From Gp1-AA122 sp036378535 (GTDB lineage Bacteria > Acidobacteriota > Terriglobia > Terriglobales > Acidobacteriaceae): 64,000 nt of DNA. Both the position numbers and the translations under genes were made by a program. The stretch lies in assembly GCA_036378535.1 (NCBI GenBank), contig DASUWH010000045.1, positions 124,001 through 188,000 of the forward strand, in the 5' to 3' direction. Positions 34,989-42,231 of the stretch are shown piece by piece (position 1 is the first letter of the stretch; each line of letters begins with the position of its first letter). Below the pieces are notes generated by a model, which was given only the letters and a program-made list of their open reading frames with translations, was not told where the DNA came from and did no database searches.

Positions 34989-36368
34989 ATGAAGCGTTGG
35001 CAAAAAATCGTGATCGGCGTGGTTGCCGGTCTGCTCGTACTGGGCGTCGTTTTCGGAGCGATCGCCTACAACAATCGCAATGTCGTCACTATACAAACCG
35101 CCAAATCTCAACGTCAGGACTTGGCCTCGGTGGTGACCGCATCAGGTGAGATTAAGCCCAAGACGTACGTGAATGTGGGCGCTAACGCTTTTGGCAAGAT
35201 CACTCACCTGTACGTCAAAGAGGGTGAACGCGTGCGCAAGGGGCAACTGCTGGCACAAATCGAGAATGTGCAGCCTTCCGCCGATGTGGCTGCTACCCAG
35301 GCCGGCCTGGAAGCCACACGCACCGATGCGCTGGCCGCCGAAGCTGGATATAAAACTGCCGTCGCAGACCTGAATCGCGCCAAAGCCGACCACGACCGCA
35401 CCAAGCTCGATTGGGAGCGCGCACAGGCCCTGTACAAAGAAGCTTTAATCGCCAAAGCCGAATTTGAATCGCGTCAAAATGCCTGGCTTTCTGCCGACGC
35501 AGGTCTGGCGCAATCCCAGGCGCGCGTCGCTCAAGCCAAAGCTCAGGTCGACTCTGCGGAACGCCGCGTCATTCAGACCCGCGCCACTTTGACTCACGCC
35601 GCCGACGTCCTTCAGAAGACCACCTACGCCGCTCCTTTCGATGGCATCGTTACCAATCTTCCCGTTCGCGAGGGCGAAACGGTTGTGATCGGCATCCAGA
35701 ATTCGCCGGGCAGCACTCTCATGACCATCGCTGACATGTCGGTCATCACATCCGAGGTTAAGGTGGATGAAACCGACATCGTGAATGTGAAACTAGGGCA
35801 AGCGGCTGACGTGACCATTGACGCTATTCCGAAAAAGGTTTTCAAGGGCGTCGTCACTGAGATCGGTGACAACGCCATCGTCCGTTCCACGGGGCTCGCT
35901 ACTTCCCAGGAAACTTCTTCCAGCCAGGAAGCCAAAGACTTCAAAGTAGTGGTCACTCTTCAGGAACCGCCGCAGAACCTGCGCCCCGGCTTGTCTTCGA
36001 CCGCGAAGATCACCACGGCCACTCGCAGCAACGTGCTGACCATTCCCATCCAGGCCCTTGCGGTGCGTCGTCCCGCCGATTTGGAGAATGCGGATTCAAA
36101 GTCTGGCGCTGTCGAGGCCGCGGCTCCGCAGCCCGCCGCATCGAAAACTGATAAACAGGAAATGCAGGGAGTGTTCGTAATTCGGAAAGGCAAAGCCGAG
36201 TTCGTGCCCGTTGACACCGGCATTGCCGGCACCACCGACATCGAGGTACTGAAAGGCTTGCAGGAGGGTGATGAGATCGTTACCGGCAGCTACAAAGTTT
36301 TGCGCACTATGAAACCCGGTTCCAAGGTGAAAATAGATAACTCGGAGCCGAAGAAGGAAGAAAGCTAG
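34989..36368 (+). CDS. HlyD/RND-type periplasmic adaptor (membrane-fusion protein)
   Basis: The 459-residue adaptor has an N-terminal membrane anchor (about 6-27), a biotinyl-lipoyl-like half (GKITHLYVKEGERVRKGQLL), and a long coiled-coil hairpin (about 95-205). The second lipoyl half is PFDGIVTNLPVREGETV; a beta-barrel domain and membrane-proximal domain follow. It resembles MacA, the adaptor for MacB-type ABC exporters. A MacB-type ATPase gene follows after 211 bp, but no permease and no outer-membrane channel gene is in the window. Confidence 0.9.
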   Translation: MKRWQKIVIGVVAGLLVLGVVFGAIAYNNRNVVTIQTAKSQRQDLASVVTASGEIKPKTYVNVGANAFGKITHLYVKEGERVRKGQLLAQIENVQPSADVAATQAGLEATRTDALAAEAGYKTAVADLNRAKADHDRTKLDWERAQALYKEALIAKAEFESRQNAWLSADAGLAQSQARVAQAKAQVDSAERRVIQTRATLTHAADVLQKTTYAAPFDGIVTNLPVREGETVVIGIQNSPGSTLMTIADMSVITSEVKVDETDIVNVKLGQAADVTIDAIPKKVFKGVVTEIGDNAIVRSTGLATSQETSSSQEAKDFKVVVTLQEPPQNLRPGLSSTAKITTATRSNVLTIPIQALAVRRPADLENADSKSGAVEAAAPQPAASKTDKQEMQGVFVIRKGKAEFVPVDTGIAGTTDIEVLKGLQEGDEIVTGSYKVLRTMKPGSKVKIDNSEPKKEES

Positions 36369-36579
36369 CCAGTAGTTGTCAGCTCTTCGTCGTCAGTCAT
36401 CGGCCAGTGAGGGGTTCATGCTGATCGCGGATGGTTTTGCTGAAGACGGAAGACTCACAACTAACAATTATTCACAGAACGCGTCTAACGCTAAGCTGTC
36501 TTGGGCCGAACCAGAACAACCAGCGACCAACAACTGAAGCGAGGAGCGGCGAGTGCCCGCAGAGGATAAGGAGAAACGA

Positions 36580-37326
36580 ATGGCCACCGCAGAAATAATC
36601 AGTTACTCACCCACCGTCATTTCGGCGCCTCCTGAATCCTGCATGATCTGCACCGAGGATCTGTGGAAGACCTACGACATGGGTTCCGAGCAGCAGGTCC
36701 ATGCCCTGCGTGGCGTGAATCTCCGCATTGAGCGCAACGAGTACGTCGCCATCATGGGCCCCTCCGGTTCCGGCAAATCCACGCTGATGAACCTGATCGG
36801 CTGCCTCGATACCCCGAGCCAGGGCCGCTACTGGCTGAACTCGCAACTGGTCAGCGAACTCGACGACGACGAACTGGCCCGCATCCGCAACAAGGAAATC
36901 GGCTTTGTCTTCCAGACCTTCAATCTGCTGGCCCGCGCCACTTCGCTGCACAATGTCGAACTACCGTTGATTTACGCCGGCATTCCCACCGAAGAACGGA
37001 TGGACCGCGCCAGAGAAGCCCTGGCCGCTGTCGGCATGGAATCGCGCATGATGCACAAGCCCAATGAACTCTCTGGTGGACAGCGCCAGCGCGTTGCCAT
37101 CGCGCGCGCCCTGGTCAACCGCCCCTCCATCATTCTCGCGGACGAACCGACGGGCAACCTCGACTCGCAGACCGGCAACGAGATCATGGCCTTGTTCGAC
37201 CGCCTCCACGCCCAAGGCAACACCATTGTTCTCGTCACCCACGAGCACGACATCTCCGAATACGCCCACCGCGTGATCCACATCAAGGACGGCGTAATCG
37301 CCGGCGACGAGCGCAAGAAAAGATAA
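36580..37326 (+). CDS. ABC transporter ATP-binding protein, MacB/LolD type
   Basis: The 248-residue ATPase has Walker A GPSGSGKST (60-68), Q-loop FVFQTFNLL, signature LSGGQ (about 164-168), Walker B IILADEPTGNLDS and H-loop LVTHEHD. The spacing and LNSQLVSELDDDELARIRN region are typical of the LolD/MacB/FtsE family. The N-terminal 25 residues are an unusual extension. ATG 36580 is preferred over GTG 36553 because AAGGAG lies 6 nt upstream. The usual permease partner is missing here; a repeat cluster and a convergent gene follow instead. Confidence 0.92.
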   Translation: MATAEIISYSPTVISAPPESCMICTEDLWKTYDMGSEQQVHALRGVNLRIERNEYVAIMGPSGSGKSTLMNLIGCLDTPSQGRYWLNSQLVSELDDDELARIRNKEIGFVFQTFNLLARATSLHNVELPLIYAGIPTEERMDRAREALAAVGMESRMMHKPNELSGGQRQRVAIARALVNRPSIILADEPTGNLDSQTGNEIMALFDRLHAQGNTIVLVTHEHDISEYAHRVIHIKDGVIAGDERKKR

Positions 37327-37334
37327 ACCCCGAC

Positions 37335-37467
37335 CCTGTCATCTCGAGCGGAAGAGATCCTGCCTGTCATCTCGAGGAAGGAGAATGATCCCACTCTGTC
37401 ATCTCGAGCGCAGGAGAATGATTCGGCAACGAATCATTCTCCGGAGTCGAGAGACCTTGTGTTTCCA
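37335..37467 (+). repeat. Three TGTCATC elements, last with 13-bp GCAA hairpin
   Basis: Two truncated copies (37335-37362, 37363-37392) precede a full one (37394-37467). The full copy's centre is a perfect stem GGAGAATGATTCG-GCAA-CGAATCATTCTCC (37413-37442). It closes GGAGTCGAGAGACCTTGTGTTT. The set is placed between the convergent ABC ATPase and a membrane protein gene. Confidence 0.9.
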
Positions 37468-37481
37468 CTTTATCCTGATCC

Positions 37482-38039
37482 CTACCTCGGCCACAGCCAC
37501 CCAAACGTTCCTGCAGTCAGGAGCGCATACACCAGCCCATCGATAACCTCTTTCATGGTCATGCTCCACGTCTGCCCTTTCCAGATTCCATTACTCAGCT
37601 GCCCAATCCCATAAGCCAGAAATGCCGCCGTTCCCGCTACGCGGAAGACAGCCGGATACGGCGCGCCCGCCAGAACCGTTCTTCCCGTCAGGTACGCGAC
37701 AAAGAAGCTGACGATGATGCAATAGACAAACCACATACCCAAAAACTTCGGCAAAGGCGGCGGTCCATTCGGAAACACGGTTAGCACTCCTACCGGCCCC
37801 TCCTTGTACTTCGCAATCATCTCCGGCGACTTCATCTCTTTGTGTGTGCAGTAGGGGATGATATCGAGTCCTCGCGTCAGTCCCGCCGCCCGCACCGCTG
37901 CCCGCACTTTGTCTTCTTCCGGAACCTTTCGGTAGTCACTCTTGTGATAGGGCAGCACCATGTGCAGGATGGAACTGGCGACGAACACGATTACAGCGGA
38001 CAACAAGATGGGCAGCCACAGACTGGTAACAGGGACCAT
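37482..38039 (-). CDS. Conserved membrane protein of unknown function
   Basis: The 185-residue protein has four hydrophobic segments (about 5-27, 95-115, 130-150, 160-182) and a soluble loop after the first, with SDYRKVPEEDKVRAAVRAAG and PYCTHKEMKSPE. It looks complete, with SD AAGGAG about 7 nt before the ATG. I recall similar proteins in Acidobacteriota but no function. Confidence 0.72.
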   Translation of the reverse strand: MVPVTSLWLPILLSAVIVFVASSILHMVLPYHKSDYRKVPEEDKVRAAVRAAGLTRGLDIIPYCTHKEMKSPEMIAKYKEGPVGVLTVFPNGPPPLPKFLGMWFVYCIIVSFFVAYLTGRTVLAGAPYPAVFRVAGTAAFLAYGIGQLSNGIWKGQTWSMTMKEVIDGLVYALLTAGTFGWLWPR

Positions 38040-38180
38040 GACTAGTCTCCTTTGCGAAGAATGTACAGGTGGACTTTGGCCGGAGCGTACCGTGCCCCTG
38101 CAGGCTCGTCAAGCCTCATGACAAAAGTGGGTGCGCTCCCTTGGAGACTAGCTGACTATTACGCGTGCAGATGGCCTGCA

Positions 38181-38381
38181 TCACAGCCGAAACGGAGCAG
38201 CTAACAGGCGCGCCGGAAAAAGAATGACCGCCCGCACCAGTTCGAGCACCCCGTGAACGGCAATTCCTACAATTCGAAAGGGCAGCAACAACAGCCACAC
38301 CAGGGGATATAGAAATAGCGCGACTAAAGCCACCGGCCAGCACAGCACGAAGAGGAAGCACCAAAGCAGGAATGTAAGCAT
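38181..38381 (-). CDS. Small membrane protein (66 residues)
   Basis: Two hydrophobic stretches with many Leu, Phe and Trp (FLLWCFLFVLCWPVALVALF and PLVWLLLLPFRIVGIAV) are joined to a short amphipathic tail. GGAGGGGAG precedes the ATG by about 8 nt, which supports translation. No family recognised. Confidence 0.55.
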   Translation of the reverse strand: MLTFLLWCFLFVLCWPVALVALFLYPLVWLLLLPFRIVGIAVHGVLELVRAVILFPARLLAAPFRL

Positions 38382-38439
38382 GGCGAAACTCCCCTCCAGG
38401 TCATGATACGACGGTGACGAACCGGAAGTTCCGCTCTGG

Positions 38440-38546
38440 TCAGGTCTCAGGTCTCAGGTGTCAGAGCCAGCGTCAGATTCTAACCTTGTCATCGCGAGCG
38501 AAGCCGAACCTGCCCTGAGCGGAGCCGAGGGGGACCTTGTGTTTCC
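38440..38546 (+). repeat. TCAGGTC heptamers joined to a TGTCATC element
   Basis: Four 7-bp units (TCAGGTC twice, TCAGGTG, TCAGAGC; 38440-38467) stand next to an element running from CCTTGTCATCGCGAGCG (about 38484) to GAGGGGGACCTTGTGTTT (38545). The heptamer is the same as at 19848. It is one of several composite units. Confidence 0.8.
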
Positions 38547-38563
38547 GACCCAGCGCCCGCTAC

Positions 38564-39238
38564 TCAAGCCATTTCCGCGAGAAGATACCGCTGCAAAAAT
38601 CGCAAGGTGCGCTGGCCGGCGTCGAGCATGATCTCCTGTCCGAATCCGTGCCCTACTCCGGGGTAGATCTTCATTTCGTAAGGCACTTGCTTGCGCTCAG
38701 CAATCTGGGCAACCTGATGAGCCTCGGAAACGGGAACAGTCTGGTCGGCCTCCCCATGCAGAATTAACACTGGACAGAAGCGGCGCACGAACAACTTCAT
38801 CTCGCGCGGAAACCCGCCAAAAAAATCCACCACCGCCTTAATCCTGTTGTCGATGGCGGCCATCCCCAGGGACAGGTAAGCGCCCAGCGAGAACCCGAGC
38901 AAGCCGATGCGCTCGGAATCAACATGCGGCTGGCGGCTGACGAAGGTCACCGCATCCCAGACAGTCTTCATCCATGCCGGCGCATGCCGCACGATCGTTG
39001 CCCGGTCCGACACCCACTCGGTGCCGGTTCGATCGAAATAATGCAGCACGTACACGGCGAACCCCTGTGCCGCCAGCATGCGCGCAGGCCCGGCAACAAC
39101 GGGATATCCACCACCCGATCCATGCAGCCCAATCACGGCCGGGAAGCGCTGCCCATTGGCGCTCGGCGCGTAGCAATCAAGCCGAATCTGCTCGCCGCCG
39201 CTTTCGAAATTCAGTTGGAATTGGGTGATGGGATACAT
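38564..39238 (-). CDS. Dienelactone hydrolase-family alpha/beta hydrolase
   Basis: The 224-residue cytoplasmic hydrolase has the nucleophile elbow GFSLGA (Ser in place of the Cys of true dienelactone hydrolase), the acid in HGEADQTVP and the histidine in PGVGHGFG, in the order and spacing of the DLH family. The oxyanion region GLHGSGGGYP is near the N-terminus. No signal peptide is visible. Substrate unknown. ATG 39238 is chosen over 39250 because the MYPIT start fits the fold; it is 147 bp downstream of mtnA on the same strand. Confidence 0.85.
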   Translation of the reverse strand: MYPITQFQLNFESGGEQIRLDCYAPSANGQRFPAVIGLHGSGGGYPVVAGPARMLAAQGFAVYVLHYFDRTGTEWVSDRATIVRHAPAWMKTVWDAVTFVSRQPHVDSERIGLLGFSLGAYLSLGMAAIDNRIKAVVDFFGGFPREMKLFVRRFCPVLILHGEADQTVPVSEAHQVAQIAERKQVPYEMKIYPGVGHGFGQEIMLDAGQRTLRFLQRYLLAEMA

Positions 39239-39239
39239 G

Positions 39240-39407
39240 GCAATTAGCACTTGGCGCTTAACCCCTGAACAATTTGCTTGATGCGTGCCTCTTCTACATC
39301 CATTCGAGAAATCTTGTTATCGCTGGAAGACAGCAAAACGAGGTAGAAGTGCCTGCTTTTTTCTAAAGAGCGGGGCCTCCAACGGCTAAGTGCTAAACGC
39401 TAATTGC
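39240..39407. repeat. Inverted TTAGC heptamer pair around the hydrolase/mtnA gap
   Basis: Units of the type GCAATTA-GCACTTG-GCGCTTA (39240-39262) are mirrored by GCTAAGT-GCTAAAC-GCTAATT (39385-39407). The right arm holds the mtnA stop codon and its last codons. The 120 bp between has no gene. Confidence 0.75.
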
Positions 39408-40441
39408 TGTTTCGCCAACCCCCGCAGCGCCTCTCCATACGGCGCCCGTGCTACTCCGCGCTCGGTGATGATTGCGGTCACATATTTAGATGGCGTAACG
39501 TCGAAAGCCGGATTCTCAACTTCGACCCCTTGGGGCACCATCTGGCGCCCGGCGATGTGCGTGACCTCGCGCGCATTCCGCTGCTCGATGGGAATCTTGC
39601 TGCCATCCGGTGTCTCCAGATCGATCGTCGAGAACGGCGCAGCCACATAGAACGGAATACCATGCTCCTTCGCGAGGACCGCAACCGTGTACGTGCCGAT
39701 TTTGTTAGCCACGTCCCCATTCGCGGCAATACGGTCCGCGCCCACCACAATCGCTCCAATCTTGCCCTGGCTCATCATCGCACCCGCCATATTGTCGGAG
39801 ATCACGGTCGTAGGGATGCCATCCTTCATCAGTTCCCAGGCAGTCAGGCGTGAACCCTGCAGGAAAGGACGCGTCTCGTCAGCATATACATGCAATTTCT
39901 TTCCCTGCTCGACCGCCGCCCGGATTACTCCCAGAGCCGTGCCGTACCCGCAGGTAGCCAGCGCTCCCGCATTGCAGTGCGTAAGCACGCCACCGCTGCT
40001 GGGCATAAGAGTCGCACCGTGGCGGCCCATTGCCTGATTCGCGGCGATATCCTCAGCGTGCATTCGTTGCGCTTCCTCAATCAACACCTGTTTGATCTTC
40101 CCCAGCGGCAACGTTCGCACCTGATCGAACTTGTCCCGCATGCGCCGAATCGCCCAGAACAGGTTGACGGCAGTAGGACGAGTCTTTCCGATCACATCGC
40201 AAATGCGATCGAAGTCCCTGCTCAGATCGGCGGTCTTTTCAGGGTTGGAGTTTTTCACCCCAAGGGCGATACCCATCGCGGCCGCCACGCCGATGGCCGG
40301 CGCGCCACGCACAACCATGTTGCGAATGACGTCCGCAACTTCTTCGTACGTCTTACAAGTAACGTAAATTTCTTCCATAGGCAGCTTCGTCTGATCAATG
40401 AAGCGCACCCCGGAATTGGTCCATTCAAGTGTTTGAATCAC
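39386..40441 (-). CDS. mtnA: S-methyl-5-thioribose-1-phosphate isomerase
   Basis: A methionine salvage enzyme converting the aldose 5-methylthioribose-1-phosphate to the ribulose form. The 351-residue length is standard. Family motifs: RGAPAIGVAAAMG, the catalytic Cys in LTHCNAGALATCGYGTALG, the catalytic Asp in VVGADRIAANGDVANKIGTY, and a C-terminal RNAREVTHI. It is an eIF2B-like fold. The last seven residues (QQLAFST) are encoded by a heptamer array. No other methionine-salvage gene is adjacent. Confidence 0.95.
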   Translation of the reverse strand: MIQTLEWTNSGVRFIDQTKLPMEEIYVTCKTYEEVADVIRNMVVRGAPAIGVAAAMGIALGVKNSNPEKTADLSRDFDRICDVIGKTRPTAVNLFWAIRRMRDKFDQVRTLPLGKIKQVLIEEAQRMHAEDIAANQAMGRHGATLMPSSGGVLTHCNAGALATCGYGTALGVIRAAVEQGKKLHVYADETRPFLQGSRLTAWELMKDGIPTTVISDNMAGAMMSQGKIGAIVVGADRIAANGDVANKIGTYTVAVLAKEHGIPFYVAAPFSTIDLETPDGSKIPIEQRNAREVTHIAGRQMVPQGVEVENPAFDVTPSKYVTAIITERGVARAPYGEALRGLAKQQLAFST

Positions 40442-40456
40442 AGGTTAGTCCAAAGA

Positions 40457-40650
40457 CCAGCATTCAGCATTCAGCATTCAGGGGCAAAGGCTCGCATCAT
40501 TCCCAACATTCCAAAACTTACAACTATCTCAATAAACCGGCATTGAAAGGGCTCGGCTTCAGCCGAGCCGTTCAGGCTACCCAAAAATGCGGGCTTTTTA
40601 GCCCCTGCCGCGAGATGCCTTTTGAATGCTGAATGCTGAGTGCTGAGTGC
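40457..40650. repeat. CATTCAG heptamers, GC hairpin and inverted TGAATGC heptamers
   Basis: CATTCAG units (40457-40482) upstream of mtnA are mirrored by TGAATGC/TGAGTGC units (40623-40650) at the end of pyrE. Between them a perfect hairpin GGCTCGGC-TTCA-GCCGAGCC (40550-40569) follows the pyrE stop and may end its transcript. The right arm is translated as the pyrE C-terminus. Confidence 0.85.
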
Positions 40651-41206
40651 TCTTAAGGTGTTCTTCCCTTACATCATTCGCAGTGAAAATCGCCACAAAT
40701 GGCGCCCCACGCGCCGCCTTCTCCACATTCGGACGGCCCTTGGCCTCCTCGCGCTCGACCAGGCACATCACGCCCACGACCTCGAATCCAAATTCGCGCG
40801 CGGCTTCTATAGCCTGAACGGTTGAGCCGCCGGTCGTGCACACGTCATCGACGATGACGACACGCGCACCCTTCTGGCGAAAACCCTCGATGCGCTGGCC
40901 GGTGCCGTGTTGCTTCTCGGCCTTACGCACCAGAAACCCATCAATATTCCCGCTCACGATGGCCACCGCAACCACGATCGGATCGGCTCCCATGGTCAGC
41001 CCGCCTATGGCTGCCGGTTTCCAGTTCCGCGCCTGTATCTCCTCAAGGAATACCTGGCCCGTCAGTTGCGCCCCACGCGCATCCAGAGTCGTGGTGCGAC
41101 AGTCGATGTAGTAATCGCTCGTCCCGCCGGACGAGAGCTTGAATTGCCCCAGCCGGAACGACTTCTCCGCCAGCAGGCGCACGAGTTCTTCGCGAGCAGC
41201 AGACAT
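40598..41206 (-). CDS. pyrE: Orotate phosphoribosyltransferase
   Basis: Pyrimidine biosynthesis enzyme that joins orotate to PRPP to give OMP. The 202 residues include the PRPP-binding loop VVIVDDVCTTGGS and the N-terminal pattern FKLSSGGTSDYYIDCR for orotate. The body matches normal length to about residue 185. The remaining tail (STQHSAFSIQKASRGRG) is a translation of a TCAGCAC/TCAGCAT heptamer array and not part of the fold, so the original stop codon was probably lost. Upstream genes are not pyrimidine genes. Confidence 0.94.
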   Translation of the reverse strand: MSAAREELVRLLAEKSFRLGQFKLSSGGTSDYYIDCRTTTLDARGAQLTGQVFLEEIQARNWKPAAIGGLTMGADPIVVAVAIVSGNIDGFLVRKAEKQHGTGQRIEGFRQKGARVVIVDDVCTTGGSTVQAIEAAREFGFEVVGVMCLVEREEAKGRPNVEKAARGAPFVAIFTANDVREEHLKSTQHSAFSIQKASRGRG

Positions 41207-41230
41207 GAAAATCTACGATAGCACGGCAAG

Positions 41231-41328
41231 AGGAGTCAGGAGTCAGGAGTCAGCAGTCAACACTCTCAATCTTATTCCGCAGCGAAAGCTCCGATTCCTG
41301 ACTACTGACTCCTGACTCCTGACTACTG
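41231..41328. repeat. Inverted AGGAGTC / ACTCCTG heptamer hairpin
   Basis: Five units AGGAGTC, AGGAGTC, AGGAGTC, AGCAGTC, AACACTC (41231-41265) face five units of ACTACTG/ACTCCTG type (41294-41328) across a 28-nt loop. The potential stem is about 35 bp, nearly perfect in the outer four units. The right arm contains the TAG stop of the CPBP protease gene. Confidence 0.9.
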
Positions 41329-42138
41329 GCTTAGTTTTTCCAAATGCCGGAATCCCCCCGTCACCACGTACATCAGCAGAGACAGCGTCCCGTTATATCC
41401 AACGTGCATGAGGAAACTGGCGGACACCGACTTGGTGACGGCGCGCACCGTCGTGAGTGCCACGCCCACCAGAAAAATAATCAGCACCGCCCAGGAATAT
41501 TTCAGCTGGGCGCCGTGCACGATCCCAAACGCGACCGCCGTCAGCAGGATGCCCGCGAACATTCCCAGCCTTCTCGCCAAAACCGGATATAGAAAACCGC
41601 GGAAGAACAGCTCTTCCATAAAGGGAGCGAAGCTGACGGCGAAGACAGTCATGAGAGTAGCTTCGAGCGCATCCCCGAAAAAGCGGTCAATGGGCAGGTG
41701 CTTGGGAATGGGCAGCAACTGCCCGACTCCAACCAGCCCGAAGTACAGAACCGCGCCTCCCAGGAGATATGCCGGCCACTGCGCCGACCAGCGCCAGCCG
41801 ATCGCATCCCAGAAGCGCTCCTTGCGGCTTTCCACCAGTAGATACATCGCCGCAAACACGATCACATACGAGAGCAACTGCGCCACCAGCAACACTTCCG
41901 GAATCTGGCCCACCTTAACAATGGGCTGATCCTTGTACACGAGCAGCTTCGCGGCTACGGCCGCGATGGCTTCGCAAACAACACTCGCTCCAATGGTTAT
42001 GCCAATGAAAACCAGAATGTCCCAACCCGTCCAGGGTGGATCTTCATCAGCCTTGCGCTTGATCGGAACCGCGGAAGTTGGCGGGACATACTCCGGCTGC
42101 GGCGAATAACTATCGAGCGGGTTGGGGGGTGAGGCCAA
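41323..42138 (-). CDS. CPBP-family intramembrane metalloprotease
   Basis: The 271-residue protein has about eight hydrophobic segments and the CPBP (Abi) motifs: MEELFFRGF (EExxxR type), FGIVHG (second motif histidine) and HVGYN near the C-terminus. A cytoplasmic proline-rich N-terminus of about 40 residues precedes the first segment. The family includes CAAX-prenyl endopeptidase relatives; bacterial substrates are mostly unknown. The final residues LSQ and the stop codon fall in a heptamer array. Confidence 0.88.
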   Translation of the reverse strand: MASPPNPLDSYSPQPEYVPPTSAVPIKRKADEDPPWTGWDILVFIGITIGASVVCEAIAAVAAKLLVYKDQPIVKVGQIPEVLLVAQLLSYVIVFAAMYLLVESRKERFWDAIGWRWSAQWPAYLLGGAVLYFGLVGVGQLLPIPKHLPIDRFFGDALEATLMTVFAVSFAPFMEELFFRGFLYPVLARRLGMFAGILLTAVAFGIVHGAQLKYSWAVLIIFLVGVALTTVRAVTKSVSASFLMHVGYNGTLSLLMYVVTGGFRHLEKLSQ

Positions 42139-42231
42139 ACGATTTCTCTCCGGGCATGCGGCCCTCAGGTCCGAGCCATGGATTGCTGAGCGACTGCAAG
42201 CCGCCTGCTTGTTATTGAATCTACACGAAAA

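Noticed and set aside
34497..35111. Minus-strand frame of 204 residues
   Set aside because: It overlaps the start of the adaptor gene, has no SD and no recognisable sequence, and is rich in Arg, Gly and Ser like random GC-rich DNA.
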